The position numbers and the translations under genes are program-made. Shown here one piece after another: positions 38,366 through 46,233 of a stretch of DNA of 64,000 nucleotides. The notes beneath the pieces are model-generated. The model did not search any database and was not told the DNA's origin. It worked only from the letters and a program-made list of their open reading frames with translations. Numbering within the stretch: the stretch's first letter is position 1; every line of letters begins with the position of its first letter. Origin of the DNA: Dinoroseobacter shibae DFL 12 = DSM 16493 (GTDB lineage Bacteria > Pseudomonadota > Alphaproteobacteria > Rhodobacterales > Rhodobacteraceae); the NCBI RefSeq assembly GCF_000018145.1, contig NC_009952.1:3348001-3412000 (forward strand), in the 5' to 3' direction.

Positions 38366-39479
38366 GCCCCGCTTTCTGCAGATCCACACGCTGACCTCAT
38401 ACACGGCGGCCCTGCTCAACCGCGACGACAGCGGGCTGGCCAAGCGGCTGACCTATGGCGGCGCGCCGCGCACCCGGATCTCGTCCCAATGCCTCAAGCG
38501 GCATTGGCGGATCGCCGAGGATCCCCATGCTCTGCACGCAATCGACGGCGCCGACGCGGCCTCTCGGTCGCGCGAGCTGGTGACGCGCAAGGTGCTCGGC
38601 GGCCTCGGCCCCGAACCGGTGGTGGCCGCGATCGAGCCGGTGTTCCAAAAGGCCGTCTACGGGGACAAGGGCACCAGCAAAACCGCGCGACAGACGCTCC
38701 TGTTCGGGGACCGGGAAATCGCCTGGCTGCGCGGCGAGGCCGAGCGCCTGGTCGCCGAAGCGGGCGGCGATGCCGGGGCGGCGGCCAAGACCGCTGAAGC
38801 CTGGGCCAAGGACTTCAAGAAGAACATCGCCGCGATGCGCGACGCGGTCGCCTTGCCCGGCGGTCTGACGGCCGCGCTCTTCGGGCGGATGGTGACCTCG
38901 GACACCTCGGCCAACATCACCGCGCCGGTCCATGTGGCCCATGCCTTTACCGTTCATGGCGAGGAAAGTGAGTCAGACTATTTCACGGCTGTGGATGACC
39001 TCTCGGAGGACGAGCCAGGCGCAGACACGATCCAGGAAACCGAGCTGACCTGCGGTCTCTACTACGGCTACGTGGTCGTCGACCTGCCCGGGCTTGCGAA
39101 AAACCTCGGTCCTGCCGCGGCCGATCTGTCGGGGCCGATCCTGCACAACCTCGTCCACTTGGTCGCCGAGGTCTCCCCGGGGGCCAAGCTGGGCTCGACC
39201 GCGCCCTATGGTCGAGCGGGTCTGATGCTGCTGGAGGCCGGCGATCGCCAGCCCCGCTCCCTCGCCGAAGCGTTCCGTGATCCAGTTCCGGCCGCGGCAG
39301 GCATGGCAGGGGCGACCGACGCACTCACGGAGCATCTGGCGGAGATGGATGCCGCCTACTCGACGGGCGAAGATCGGCGCTTCCTGTCGCTGCGGAATAC
39401 CGATCTGCCCGGTGCGGCGCGCGGAACGCTCAAGGAGTTGGCCGATTGGGCCGCCGCCCTGCCCGCCCAACTGTCATGA
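38358..39479 (+). CDS. casC: CasC/Cse4, Cascade backbone subunit (Cas7e)
   Basis: A 373-aa Cas7-family RNA-binding protein that forms the six-subunit Cascade backbone. It begins with the family motif FLQIHTLTSYTAALLNRDDSGLAKRLTYGGAPRTRISSQCLKRHWR (seen at 38370-38507) and has the thumb and palm segments NITAPVHVAHAFTVHGEESESDYFTAVDDL. The ATG at 38358 overlaps the casB end; the frame extends into casB as shadow. The stop overlaps the casD start by 4 bp. Confidence 0.96.
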   Translation: MPEPRFLQIHTLTSYTAALLNRDDSGLAKRLTYGGAPRTRISSQCLKRHWRIAEDPHALHAIDGADAASRSRELVTRKVLGGLGPEPVVAAIEPVFQKAVYGDKGTSKTARQTLLFGDREIAWLRGEAERLVAEAGGDAGAAAKTAEAWAKDFKKNIAAMRDAVALPGGLTAALFGRMVTSDTSANITAPVHVAHAFTVHGEESESDYFTAVDDLSEDEPGADTIQETELTCGLYYGYVVVDLPGLAKNLGPAAADLSGPILHNLVHLVAEVSPGAKLGSTAPYGRAGLMLLEAGDRQPRSLAEAFRDPVPAAAGMAGATDALTEHLAEMDAAYSTGEDRRFLSLRNTDLPGAARGTLKELADWAAALPAQLS

Positions 39480-40162
39480 GCGGGACCGACACACGCTGGC
39501 TCGTTTTACGCTTGAGCGCGCCGATGTTGTCCTTCGGGAGGGTCTCTATCGACCAGGTCGGCCCCACCGCGCGCTGGCCTGGGTCGTCAATGCTGACAGG
39601 GCTTCTCGCCAATGCGCTCGGCTGGGACTGGGACGACAGAGCTCGACTCCAGGCGCTGCAGGACCGGCTGCGCTTTGGCGCGCTGATCCTGCGCGAGGGC
39701 GACACCCTGACCGACAGCCAGAACGCTCAGCTCGCCAAGGCCGATCGGGGCTGGACAACGCGCGGCGCGCCGGAGGGCCGGGCCGGGGCAAGCTACGACG
39801 CGCCTCACAGGCGGCGGCGCGATTTCCTCATGGATGCGGAGTATAGGGTCGTCCTGACGCTTGCCCTCGCCGAAGCCGAGCCGACCCTCGACCGTATCGG
39901 CGCCGCGCTGGACCGACCCGCGCGGCCGCTCTTTCTTGGGCGCAAGCCATGCCTGCCGACACGACCCCTGCGCGCGGGCGAGGTCCGGGGCGCAACCGTA
40001 TATGCGGCGCTCGCCGAACTGAACTGCGCAACGCCCTGCCCAGCTGCCTGGCCCAAGGACGACGGCCCGGACGGGCACCGCGTGCACGACGTGGCCGACA
40101 CACGGGTCTGGTCCAGCGGGCTGCATGGCGGCACTCGCGCCTTGGTGGAGGGGACACTGTGA
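39476..40162 (+). CDS. casD: CasD, Cascade subunit Cas5e
   Basis: A 228-aa Cas5-family RAMP protein that caps the 5' handle of the crRNA. Family blocks are LVLRLSAPMLSFGRVSIDQVGPTARWPGSSMLTGLLANALGW, RDFLMDAEYRVVL and RPLFLGRKPCLPTRPL. It starts 4 bp inside casC (ATG at 39476) and ends 4 bp inside casE. Confidence 0.95.
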   Translation: MSGTDTRWLVLRLSAPMLSFGRVSIDQVGPTARWPGSSMLTGLLANALGWDWDDRARLQALQDRLRFGALILREGDTLTDSQNAQLAKADRGWTTRGAPEGRAGASYDAPHRRRRDFLMDAEYRVVLTLALAEAEPTLDRIGAALDRPARPLFLGRKPCLPTRPLRAGEVRGATVYAALAELNCATPCPAAWPKDDGPDGHRVHDVADTRVWSSGLHGGTRALVEGTL

Positions 40163-40950
40163 CGCTCTATCTCGCGCGTCTGCCGGTCGATCTGCCCGCA
40201 CTTGCGCGGGCTGCGGGAGAGCGCGGCTGGACCCGCGGCCGACGTGCGGCGTTTGATGAGGGCCGGGCGTTGCATCACCTGCTGGCAGAGACCTTCGGCC
40301 CCGGCGCCCTGCAACCGTTCCGACTGGTGGTCGCCCCGCGGGCAAAGTCCGGCACGCTCTGGGCCTACACTGACGTGGATGCGACCGCTCTACGCGAGAT
40401 CGCAGCGCCCGTCCCGCTGTCCGAGGCGATGGTGACCGCACTCTCCCCCGACCGGATCGAGACCAAGCCGATGCCAGAGCTTGCCGTGCCCGGGCGCAGG
40501 CTCGGCTTCGACATCCGTCTTCGCCCGGTCGTGCGCCTCGCCTCCGCCATCCCCGCGCCTGCCGATCGCGCCGCCGGAAGGGATCACGGGTTTAAGGCCG
40601 GCGCCGAAGTCGATGCCTTTCTCGCCGAAGCTCTGCGCCAGCCCGACCGGGAGGCCATGCACACCGCCGAACGCAGCCGCGAGACGGTCTATGCCGCCTG
40701 GCTCGCCGACCGCTTCGGCCCCGCCGCCGAACTGGAGCAAGTCACCCTCGCCGCGTTCCGCCGCAGCTTCGCCGCCCGCAAGGACGGCCGGGGGTGCGAA
40801 GGTCCGGATGCGACCCTGCACGGCACGTTGACGGTAGGCGACGCGAAAGCGTTCGCGGAACGACTGCACCGGGGGGTCGGACGCCACAAAGCCTATGGCT
40901 ACGGCATGTTGCTGATCCGCCCGCCCGGGCGCCCGGTGCCGAAAGGATAG
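40159..40950 (+). CDS. casE: CasE, crRNA endonuclease Cas6e
   Basis: A 263-aa RAMP endoribonuclease that cleaves the repeat hairpin to leave an 8-nt 5' handle. Two ferredoxin-like domains are implied; the conserved glycine-rich loop GVGRHKAYGYGMLLIRP lies near the C-terminus. Active-site histidine candidates include the one in ALHHLLAETFG near residue 40. The GTG at 40159 (VTLYLARLPVD) overlaps casD by 4 bp. Four bases separate the stop from cas1. Confidence 0.94.
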   Translation: MTLYLARLPVDLPALARAAGERGWTRGRRAAFDEGRALHHLLAETFGPGALQPFRLVVAPRAKSGTLWAYTDVDATALREIAAPVPLSEAMVTALSPDRIETKPMPELAVPGRRLGFDIRLRPVVRLASAIPAPADRAAGRDHGFKAGAEVDAFLAEALRQPDREAMHTAERSRETVYAAWLADRFGPAAELEQVTLAAFRRSFAARKDGRGCEGPDATLHGTLTVGDAKAFAERLHRGVGRHKAYGYGMLLIRPPGRPVPKG

Positions 40951-40954
40951 GGCA

Positions 40955-41830
40955 ATGCTCAAGGGGCGGCTCGGTCTCGACAGTGCGAAGGTCCCCCACG
41001 GGGACCGCGCAGGGCTACTCTATCTCGCGCGCGGGGCGCTGACCGCCCGCGATGGCACACTTGCCTTCCAGCGCGGGTCCGCCGAAGGTCCCGACGCCCT
41101 CGCGCAGGGGGACCATGCGATCCCGCTCCAGGGCGTGTCGATGATCCTGCTTGGACCCGGCTCCACCGTCAGCCACGACGCCCTGCGCCTGCTCGCCCAT
41201 GCCCGTACGGCCCTCGCCGCCGTGGGCGAGGACGGCGTGCGCCTCTACACCGCACCGCCACTGATCCCCGACCGCTCCGGCCTCGCCCGGCTTCAGGCCC
41301 GGCTCTGGGCCGATGACGACATGCGTATCATGATCGCGCGGCGCATGTACGCGCTCCGGCTTGGCGAGGTCCTGCCACACCGCACGCTGGATGTCCTGCG
41401 CGGGATCGAAGGCGCCCGGGTCAAGGAAAGCTATAAGATCACCGCAGAGCGCTTCGGCGTGCCCTGGCGCGGCCGGCGCTACGACCGGGCCGACCCGCTA
41501 GCCGCCGACCTGCCCAACCAGGCCCTCAACCACGCCGCCAGCGCCGTCGAGGCCGCTGCGGCCATCGCCGTGAGCGCAACCGCGACCGTGCCACAACTGG
41601 GCTTCATCCACGAGGATCCCGGCCAGTCCTTCGTCCTCGATATCGCCGACCTCTGGCGCGAAACTGTGACACTGCCCTGCGCCTTCCGCGCCGCCAAACG
41701 CGCGGCCGAGCGCCCGGACATGCCCGTCGAGCGTATCGCGCGCCGCCTGACCGGCGAGACGCTGGCGAAGGAGCAGGTCATCCCCGCGATGATCGACCGG
41801 ATCAAGACCCTGATCGAAGAGGGCCCATGA
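40955..41830 (+). CDS. cas1: Cas1e, CRISPR spacer integrase
   Basis: A 291-aa metal-dependent integrase that with Cas2 inserts new spacers at the leader end of the array. Catalytic elements are RGIEGARVKESY (first Glu region), LGFIHEDPGQSFVLDIADLWR (His and acidic residues) and the type I-E C-terminus. The start has AAGGATAGGG upstream. An intact cas1 means the system can probably still acquire spacers. Confidence 0.96.
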   Translation: MLKGRLGLDSAKVPHGDRAGLLYLARGALTARDGTLAFQRGSAEGPDALAQGDHAIPLQGVSMILLGPGSTVSHDALRLLAHARTALAAVGEDGVRLYTAPPLIPDRSGLARLQARLWADDDMRIMIARRMYALRLGEVLPHRTLDVLRGIEGARVKESYKITAERFGVPWRGRRYDRADPLAADLPNQALNHAASAVEAAAAIAVSATATVPQLGFIHEDPGQSFVLDIADLWRETVTLPCAFRAAKRAAERPDMPVERIARRLTGETLAKEQVIPAMIDRIKTLIEEGP

Positions 41831-41861
41831 GCCGCGAGCCACGGCCGGAGACAGCCGCGCC

Positions 41862-42155
41862 ATGCCCATGACGATGGTCGTCACCCGCGATGTCGAGGCC
41901 CGCTACCGTGGATTTCTCACCTCCGTCATGCTTGAGGTCGCACCGGGGGTCTACGTCGCCCCGGATCTGTCCGCGGGCGTGCGGCAACGGGTCTGGGCGG
42001 TCCTGTCGGACTGGTACGAAACCCTGGGCCGCGGTGCGATCGTCATGGTCTGGCGGGACCCGGCCGCCACAGGCAGTCTCGGGATGGAGATGCTGGGCAC
42101 ACCTCCGAAGGAAATCGTGGACGCGGACGGAATTTTGCTCGTAAAACGAAAGTGA
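41862..42155 (+). CDS. cas2: Cas2e, spacer-acquisition structural subunit
   Basis: A 97-aa type I-E Cas2 that bridges two Cas1 dimers during adaptation. It shows the family start MVVTRDVEARYRGFLTSVMLEVAPGVYVAP and AIVMVWRDPAATGSLGMEMLGTPP. Three in-frame ATGs (41862, 41868, 41874) leave the exact start open. It ends 63 bp before the first CRISPR repeat. Confidence 0.95.
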   Translation: MPMTMVVTRDVEARYRGFLTSVMLEVAPGVYVAPDLSAGVRQRVWAVLSDWYETLGRGAIVMVWRDPAATGSLGMEMLGTPPKEIVDADGILLVKRK

Positions 42156-42218
42156 AGCGCGACCCGCTCAACCCGGCCCTTTGACATCGCGAGCAATTTC
42201 AAGGAAATGGCTCCAAGA
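42156..42218 (+). promoter_or_regulatory. CRISPR leader
   Basis: Short 63-bp leader between cas2 and the first repeat. It holds a consensus -35 hexamer TTGACA at 42181-42186 and a weak -10 about 17 bases on, which would start the pre-crRNA just before repeat 1. Being next to cas2 and opposite the degenerate last repeat marks it as the acquisition end. Confidence 0.65.
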
Positions 42219-44259
42219 GGCTCCCCCGCCCCCGCGGGGATAGACCCGGCATCGCCCCGGCGGCCACCGACACCACCAGGGCTCCCCCGCCCCCGCGGGG
42301 ATAGACCCTGGTCGGGCTGGACGTATCTCGCGGAGACGCTGGCTCCCCCGCCCCCGCGGGGATAGACCCTTTCCAGACAACGGGCCTGGCCCTGAATGCC
42401 GGGCTCCCCCGCCCCCGCGGGGATAGACCCGACACCGGGGCGATCCGGTCGCCGGGGTTCATGGCTCCCCCGCCCCCGCGGGGATAGACCCCTGGAGGGA
42501 GCTGTGGTTGGACCTGACCCGCTGGCTCCCCCGCCCCCGCGGGGATAGACCCCTGCTGACGCGCCTGGCCGGGGCGCTGGATGCGGCTCCCCCGCCCCCG
42601 CGGGGATAGACCCGGGAAGGTGCTTGGACTTGCGCCGCCGAGGTTGGCTCCCCCGCCCCCGCGGGGATAGACCCTTGGACAGCACCTCGGGATCGTTGGG
42701 CAGCGTGGCTCCCCCGCCCCCGCGGGGATAGACCCTCTTGGACAGCACGAGGGGGGAGGTGATTCTGGGCTCCCCCGCCCCCGCGGGGATAGACCCCCGT
42801 CCTGGTCCTCGAACACCCCCGCGCCGGGGGCTCCCCCGCCCCCGCGGGGATAGACCCTGTCCTATGCCGTCGAAAAAGCCGCCAAAGCCGGCTCCCCCGC
42901 CCCCGCGGGGATAGACCCACTCACCTATGACGAAGACCGGACGCTCAGCGGGCTCCCCCGCCCCCGCGGGGATAGACCCCCGGAGGGAGCTGTGGTTGGA
43001 CCTGACCCGCTGGCTCCCCCGCCCCCGCGGGGATAGACCCCGACCACACGTCGCGAAGTCAAGATCCCGACCGGCTCCCCCGCCCCCGCGGGGATAGACC
43101 CGAGACTGATAGCGTCGCGGTTGAGACGTTCAAGGCTCCCCCGCCCCCGCGGGGATAGACCCTTGAACCCCTCGGCCCACCCGACGGGCAAGGGGCTCCC
43201 CCGCCCCCGCGGGGATAGACCCCCACCCGAAACCAGCGGCCTGGATGAATTCACGGCTCCCCCGCCCCCGCGGGGATAGACCCGTAGTAAATCATGTTCG
43301 GGCGCAGCTTCATATGGCTCCCCCGCCCCCGCGGGGATAGACCCAGTGGGATCGCTTGATCCGCGACCGTTTCACCGGCTCCCCCGCCCCCGCGGGGATA
43401 GACCCATCCGCATCATCGCCACGGAGTCCGGCGCCGCGGCTCCCCCGCCCCCGCGGGGATAGACCCCGCCGAGCGTTTTGGCGTGACGGTTAGTGATCGG
43501 CTCCCCCGCCCCCGCGGGGATAGACCCTTTGGTGACGACCTATTCTTGAAGATCAACGCGGCTCCCCCGCCCCCGCGGGGATAGACCCGGCGCGCTCCTG
43601 CTGGCTGTGGTGGCGTTCCTGGCTCCCCCGCCCCCGCGGGGATAGACCCGGCGGCAAGGGTGACACTATCGAGGATCTGGTGGCTCCCCCGCCCCCGCGG
43701 GGATAGACCCGCGATTACGAAAAGCACCTGACCTATATCGAGGGCTCCCCCGCCCCCGCGGGGATAGACCCGCAATGGCCGATATGCTCGATCCCCAAAA
43801 GGTGTCTCCCCCGCCCCCGCGGGGATAGACCGTGGAACACGTGCACGTCGATAATCCTGGGCCGGGCTCCCCCGCCCCCGCGGGGATAGACCCAGCGAGG
43901 GCACTGCGACCGCCACCAGCGCCGAGGCTCCCCCGCCCCCGCGGGGATAGACCCTCGGCTCGCGTCGTCAACTGAAACCGCATCACGGCTCCCCCGCCCC
44001 CGCGGGGATAGACCCGTAGCGATTGGGGTGTCGCCTCCTTCGAGGTAGGCTCCCCCGCCCCCGCGGGGATAGACCCTACGACCGCCAGCGGTATATTATT
44101 GGTGTGGAGGCTCCCCCGCCCCCGCGGGGATAGACCCAAGGCCCCGCTCGGGCCGGACTACGTGCGTCAGGCTCCCCCGCCCCCGCGGGGATAGACCCGG
44201 CGCGAGCGCTTCCTGCACATCGCTGGGTGGGGCTCCCCCGCCCCTGTGGGGATAGACCC
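42219..44259 (+). CRISPR. Type I-E CRISPR array, 34 repeats and 33 spacers
   Basis: Repeats of 29 bp start GGCTCCCCCG and end GGGGATAGACCC, every 61 bp. Spacers are 32 bp except spacer 16 (43163-43193, 31 bp). Each repeat can form a 6-bp hairpin (CCCCGC at positions 6-11 with GCGGGG at 16-21) and leaves the 8-nt handle ATAGACCC after Cas6e cleavage, the same form as E. coli type I-E. Variants: repeat 27 (43804) has G2T and C29G; the last repeat (44231) has C15T and C17T. Spacers 5 (42492) and 13 (42980) differ at one base. Transcription is on the plus strand from the cas2 side. Confidence 0.99.
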
Positions 44260-44484
44260 CCGCAGGCTTCGGTCGCGGCTGGATGAAAGTTCAGTGGCAG
44301 GTCACGTGCTTTCCAGGATAGCCACGACTTCAAGCTTTCGCCCTAGATATTTCAGTAGCTTACCACAGAAACCGTCACAACTTTTGCGACTCTGTCCACA
44401 TCTTTCCTCCCCGTAGAAGCACATCTTTTCCTCTAGAAGCGCACCGCATCCTGGCGGTCCGCATTGAGGTGAAGAGGAAAGCAA

Positions 44485-44688
44485 ATGGCAAAGCTCACGC
44501 AGGCGCAACTGGCGGCGCGGTGGTATGTGTCGCCGCGGACACTGGAGCAGTGGCGGTGGTTGGGGAAGGGACCACGGTTTCTCAAGATCGGGGCGCGGGT
44601 ACTCTATGACGAGGCCGAGATCGAGGCCTATGAGGCCGGGCAGGTTTGCCAGAACACCCACGGCCCGCTCGATCCGGGGCGCGGCTGA
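44485..44688 (+). CDS. Small helix-turn-helix protein (AlpA/excisionase-like)
   Basis: A 67-aa DNA-binding protein of the MerR-like/HTH_17 fold: LTQAQLAARWYVSPRTLEQWRWLGKGPRFLKIGARVLYDEAEIEAYEA. Such proteins act as excisionases or regulators in mobile elements. GAGGAAAG precedes the ATG. Its stop overlaps the start of the next HTH gene by 1 bp, so the two and the recombinase downstream form an operon. The specific role is inferred. Confidence 0.8.
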   Translation: MAKLTQAQLAARWYVSPRTLEQWRWLGKGPRFLKIGARVLYDEAEIEAYEAGQVCQNTHGPLDPGRG

Positions 44689-45194
44689 TGGCGAAGCGGT
44701 TCCCCGCCAATCGGATCAAGACCCACCGCATCTACACGGTCTGGGAGGTTTCCGACGCGCTCGGGTGCCACAAGCAGACGGTCGGGCGCTGGATCAGGTC
44801 CGGGGCGCTTGCAGCGGACATGCGCAAGCGTCCTTGGCTCATCGACGGGCGCGATCTGAAGGCGTTTCTGGGCCAACGGGTCGCTCGGCTCCGCTGCAAA
44901 CTGGCGCTGCATCACTGCTACTGCCTTGGCTGCAAGGCACCTCAGGAACCCGACGGCCGGATGGCGGACTACGTCCAGCAGACCACGGAAACCGGGCAGC
45001 TCACAGGGATCTGCCCGGCCTGTGGCGCCCTCATGAACAAGATGGTTAGGCGCGCCGATCTGGAGGCCATCCGGGCCAAACTGGAGGTCACAATCCAACA
45101 GGCCTCGCCAAGATTAGTGTCCCTTGAAGATCCCCGTTCAAATGTCACCTCCACTAGGGAGCGCCGGACCCATGGCAAGACGCAACAGCGATAA
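44688..45194 (+). CDS. Helix-turn-helix protein with a zinc-ribbon-like tail
   Basis: A 168-aa protein starting MAKRFPANRIKTHRIYTVWEVSDALGC. An N-terminal HTH (YTVWEVSDALGCHKQTVGRWIRSGAL) is followed by DGRDLKAFL. A cysteine-rich segment follows with CKLALHHCYCLGCKAP and CPACGALM, likely one zinc ribbon. I do not know a characterised homologue. The frame extends to 44646 inside the previous gene, but the ATG at 44688 overlaps that gene's stop as in a coupled operon. Its 3' end overlaps the recombinase start by 23 bp. Confidence 0.75.
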   Translation: MAKRFPANRIKTHRIYTVWEVSDALGCHKQTVGRWIRSGALAADMRKRPWLIDGRDLKAFLGQRVARLRCKLALHHCYCLGCKAPQEPDGRMADYVQQTTETGQLTGICPACGALMNKMVRRADLEAIRAKLEVTIQQASPRLVSLEDPRSNVTSTRERRTHGKTQQR

Positions 45195-46230
45195 CCAGCG
45201 CATCAAGCGCAAATACCTCGTCTGGCTCAAGGACGCCCGCGGTTTGTCCGAGGCATCGATCGACAAGACAGCGGCCGCGATAACCGGCTACGACGATTGG
45301 CTCGGCGGGAAGGACTTTCGCGCTTTTCACAGCGAACGCGCCCGATCCTTCAAGCGCCATCTCGGCGGTCTCAGGAACGCGCGCACCGGGTCACCGCTGT
45401 CGGCCTCGACGGTGAACAGCATCCTACGGGAACTCAAGGCGTTTTATTATTGGCTTGCCGATCAACCAGGTTACAAATCGCGCATCAGCCGGTCGGATGC
45501 CGATTACTTGAGCCCGGATCGCAAGTCCGATCAGGCGCGCCGCGGGTCGCTCTGGAAGCCGCATCCCTCGCCAGACCAAGCCCGCCACGTCATCACCAAT
45601 ATGGCCGTCGGCTCTATCATCGAGCGCCGAAACCGCGCTTTCCTGGCATTTCTGTTCCTCACCGGCTCCCGCGAGGGGGCGGCCATTTCCGTGCAAGTTC
45701 GCCATGTCGACAAGATCCATCGCTGCGTGCAATTCGACGGGCGCGACGTGTACACCAAGTTCGGCAAATCCTTCACCACGGGCTTCTATCCGATGGGCGC
45801 AGCGCTCGAGAAGATCCTCTTCGGCTGGATCAATGAGCTGAAGCGTGACCATCTCTTTTCCGGTGGCGATCCTCTCTTTCCCAAGACCCGGGTGGGTGTT
45901 GGCCCGGATCGCCGGTTCCAAGCTCTCGGCATTGCGCGAGCCCCTTGGGCCAGTCCGTCAAGCGCTGCGAAGATCTTCAAAAGGGCCTTTGTCGATGCGG
46001 GGCTGCCGCCCTTCTCGCCGCACCGCGTTCGCGACACCATCGCCGAACTGGCGAGTGCGCATTGCCGCACACCGGAGGAGTTCAAGGCATGGTCACAGAA
46101 CATGGGCCACGACGACGTTCTCACCACCTTCCGCTCCTACGGATCGGTCGCACCTGGCCGCCAGATGGAACTGATGACCCGCTTCCGCGAACGCGCGGCT
46201 ATCGACGACGACCTTGACGTGATCGAGTAA
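45172..46230 (+). CDS. Second tyrosine recombinase
   Basis: A 352-aa phage-integrase-family recombinase starting MARRNSDNQRIKRKY. The N-terminal SAM-like domain spans about residues 5-115. Catalytic residues are Arg in TGSREGAAI, Lys in TKFGKSFTT, HxxR in SPHRVRDT, His in MGHDDV and Tyr in TTFRSYG. It differs from the island integrase at 31874 and is co-transcribed with two HTH genes, so this may be the core of a smaller element nested in the island, or an accessory recombinase for the defence cargo next to it. A longer frame to 45124 overlaps the previous gene. Confidence 0.85.
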   Translation: MARRNSDNQRIKRKYLVWLKDARGLSEASIDKTAAAITGYDDWLGGKDFRAFHSERARSFKRHLGGLRNARTGSPLSASTVNSILRELKAFYYWLADQPGYKSRISRSDADYLSPDRKSDQARRGSLWKPHPSPDQARHVITNMAVGSIIERRNRAFLAFLFLTGSREGAAISVQVRHVDKIHRCVQFDGRDVYTKFGKSFTTGFYPMGAALEKILFGWINELKRDHLFSGGDPLFPKTRVGVGPDRRFQALGIARAPWASPSSAAKIFKRAFVDAGLPPFSPHRVRDTIAELASAHCRTPEEFKAWSQNMGHDDVLTTFRSYGSVAPGRQMELMTRFRERAAIDDDLDVIE

Positions 46231-46233
46231 AGC

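Noticed and set aside
42168-44333. Long minus-strand open frames with repeated GLSPRGRGS / GSIPAGAGEP / VYPRGGGGA peptides
   Set aside because: These are translations of the CRISPR repeats (29 bp plus 32 bp spacers) in shifting frames; there is no start context or homology, and the region is a clear array.
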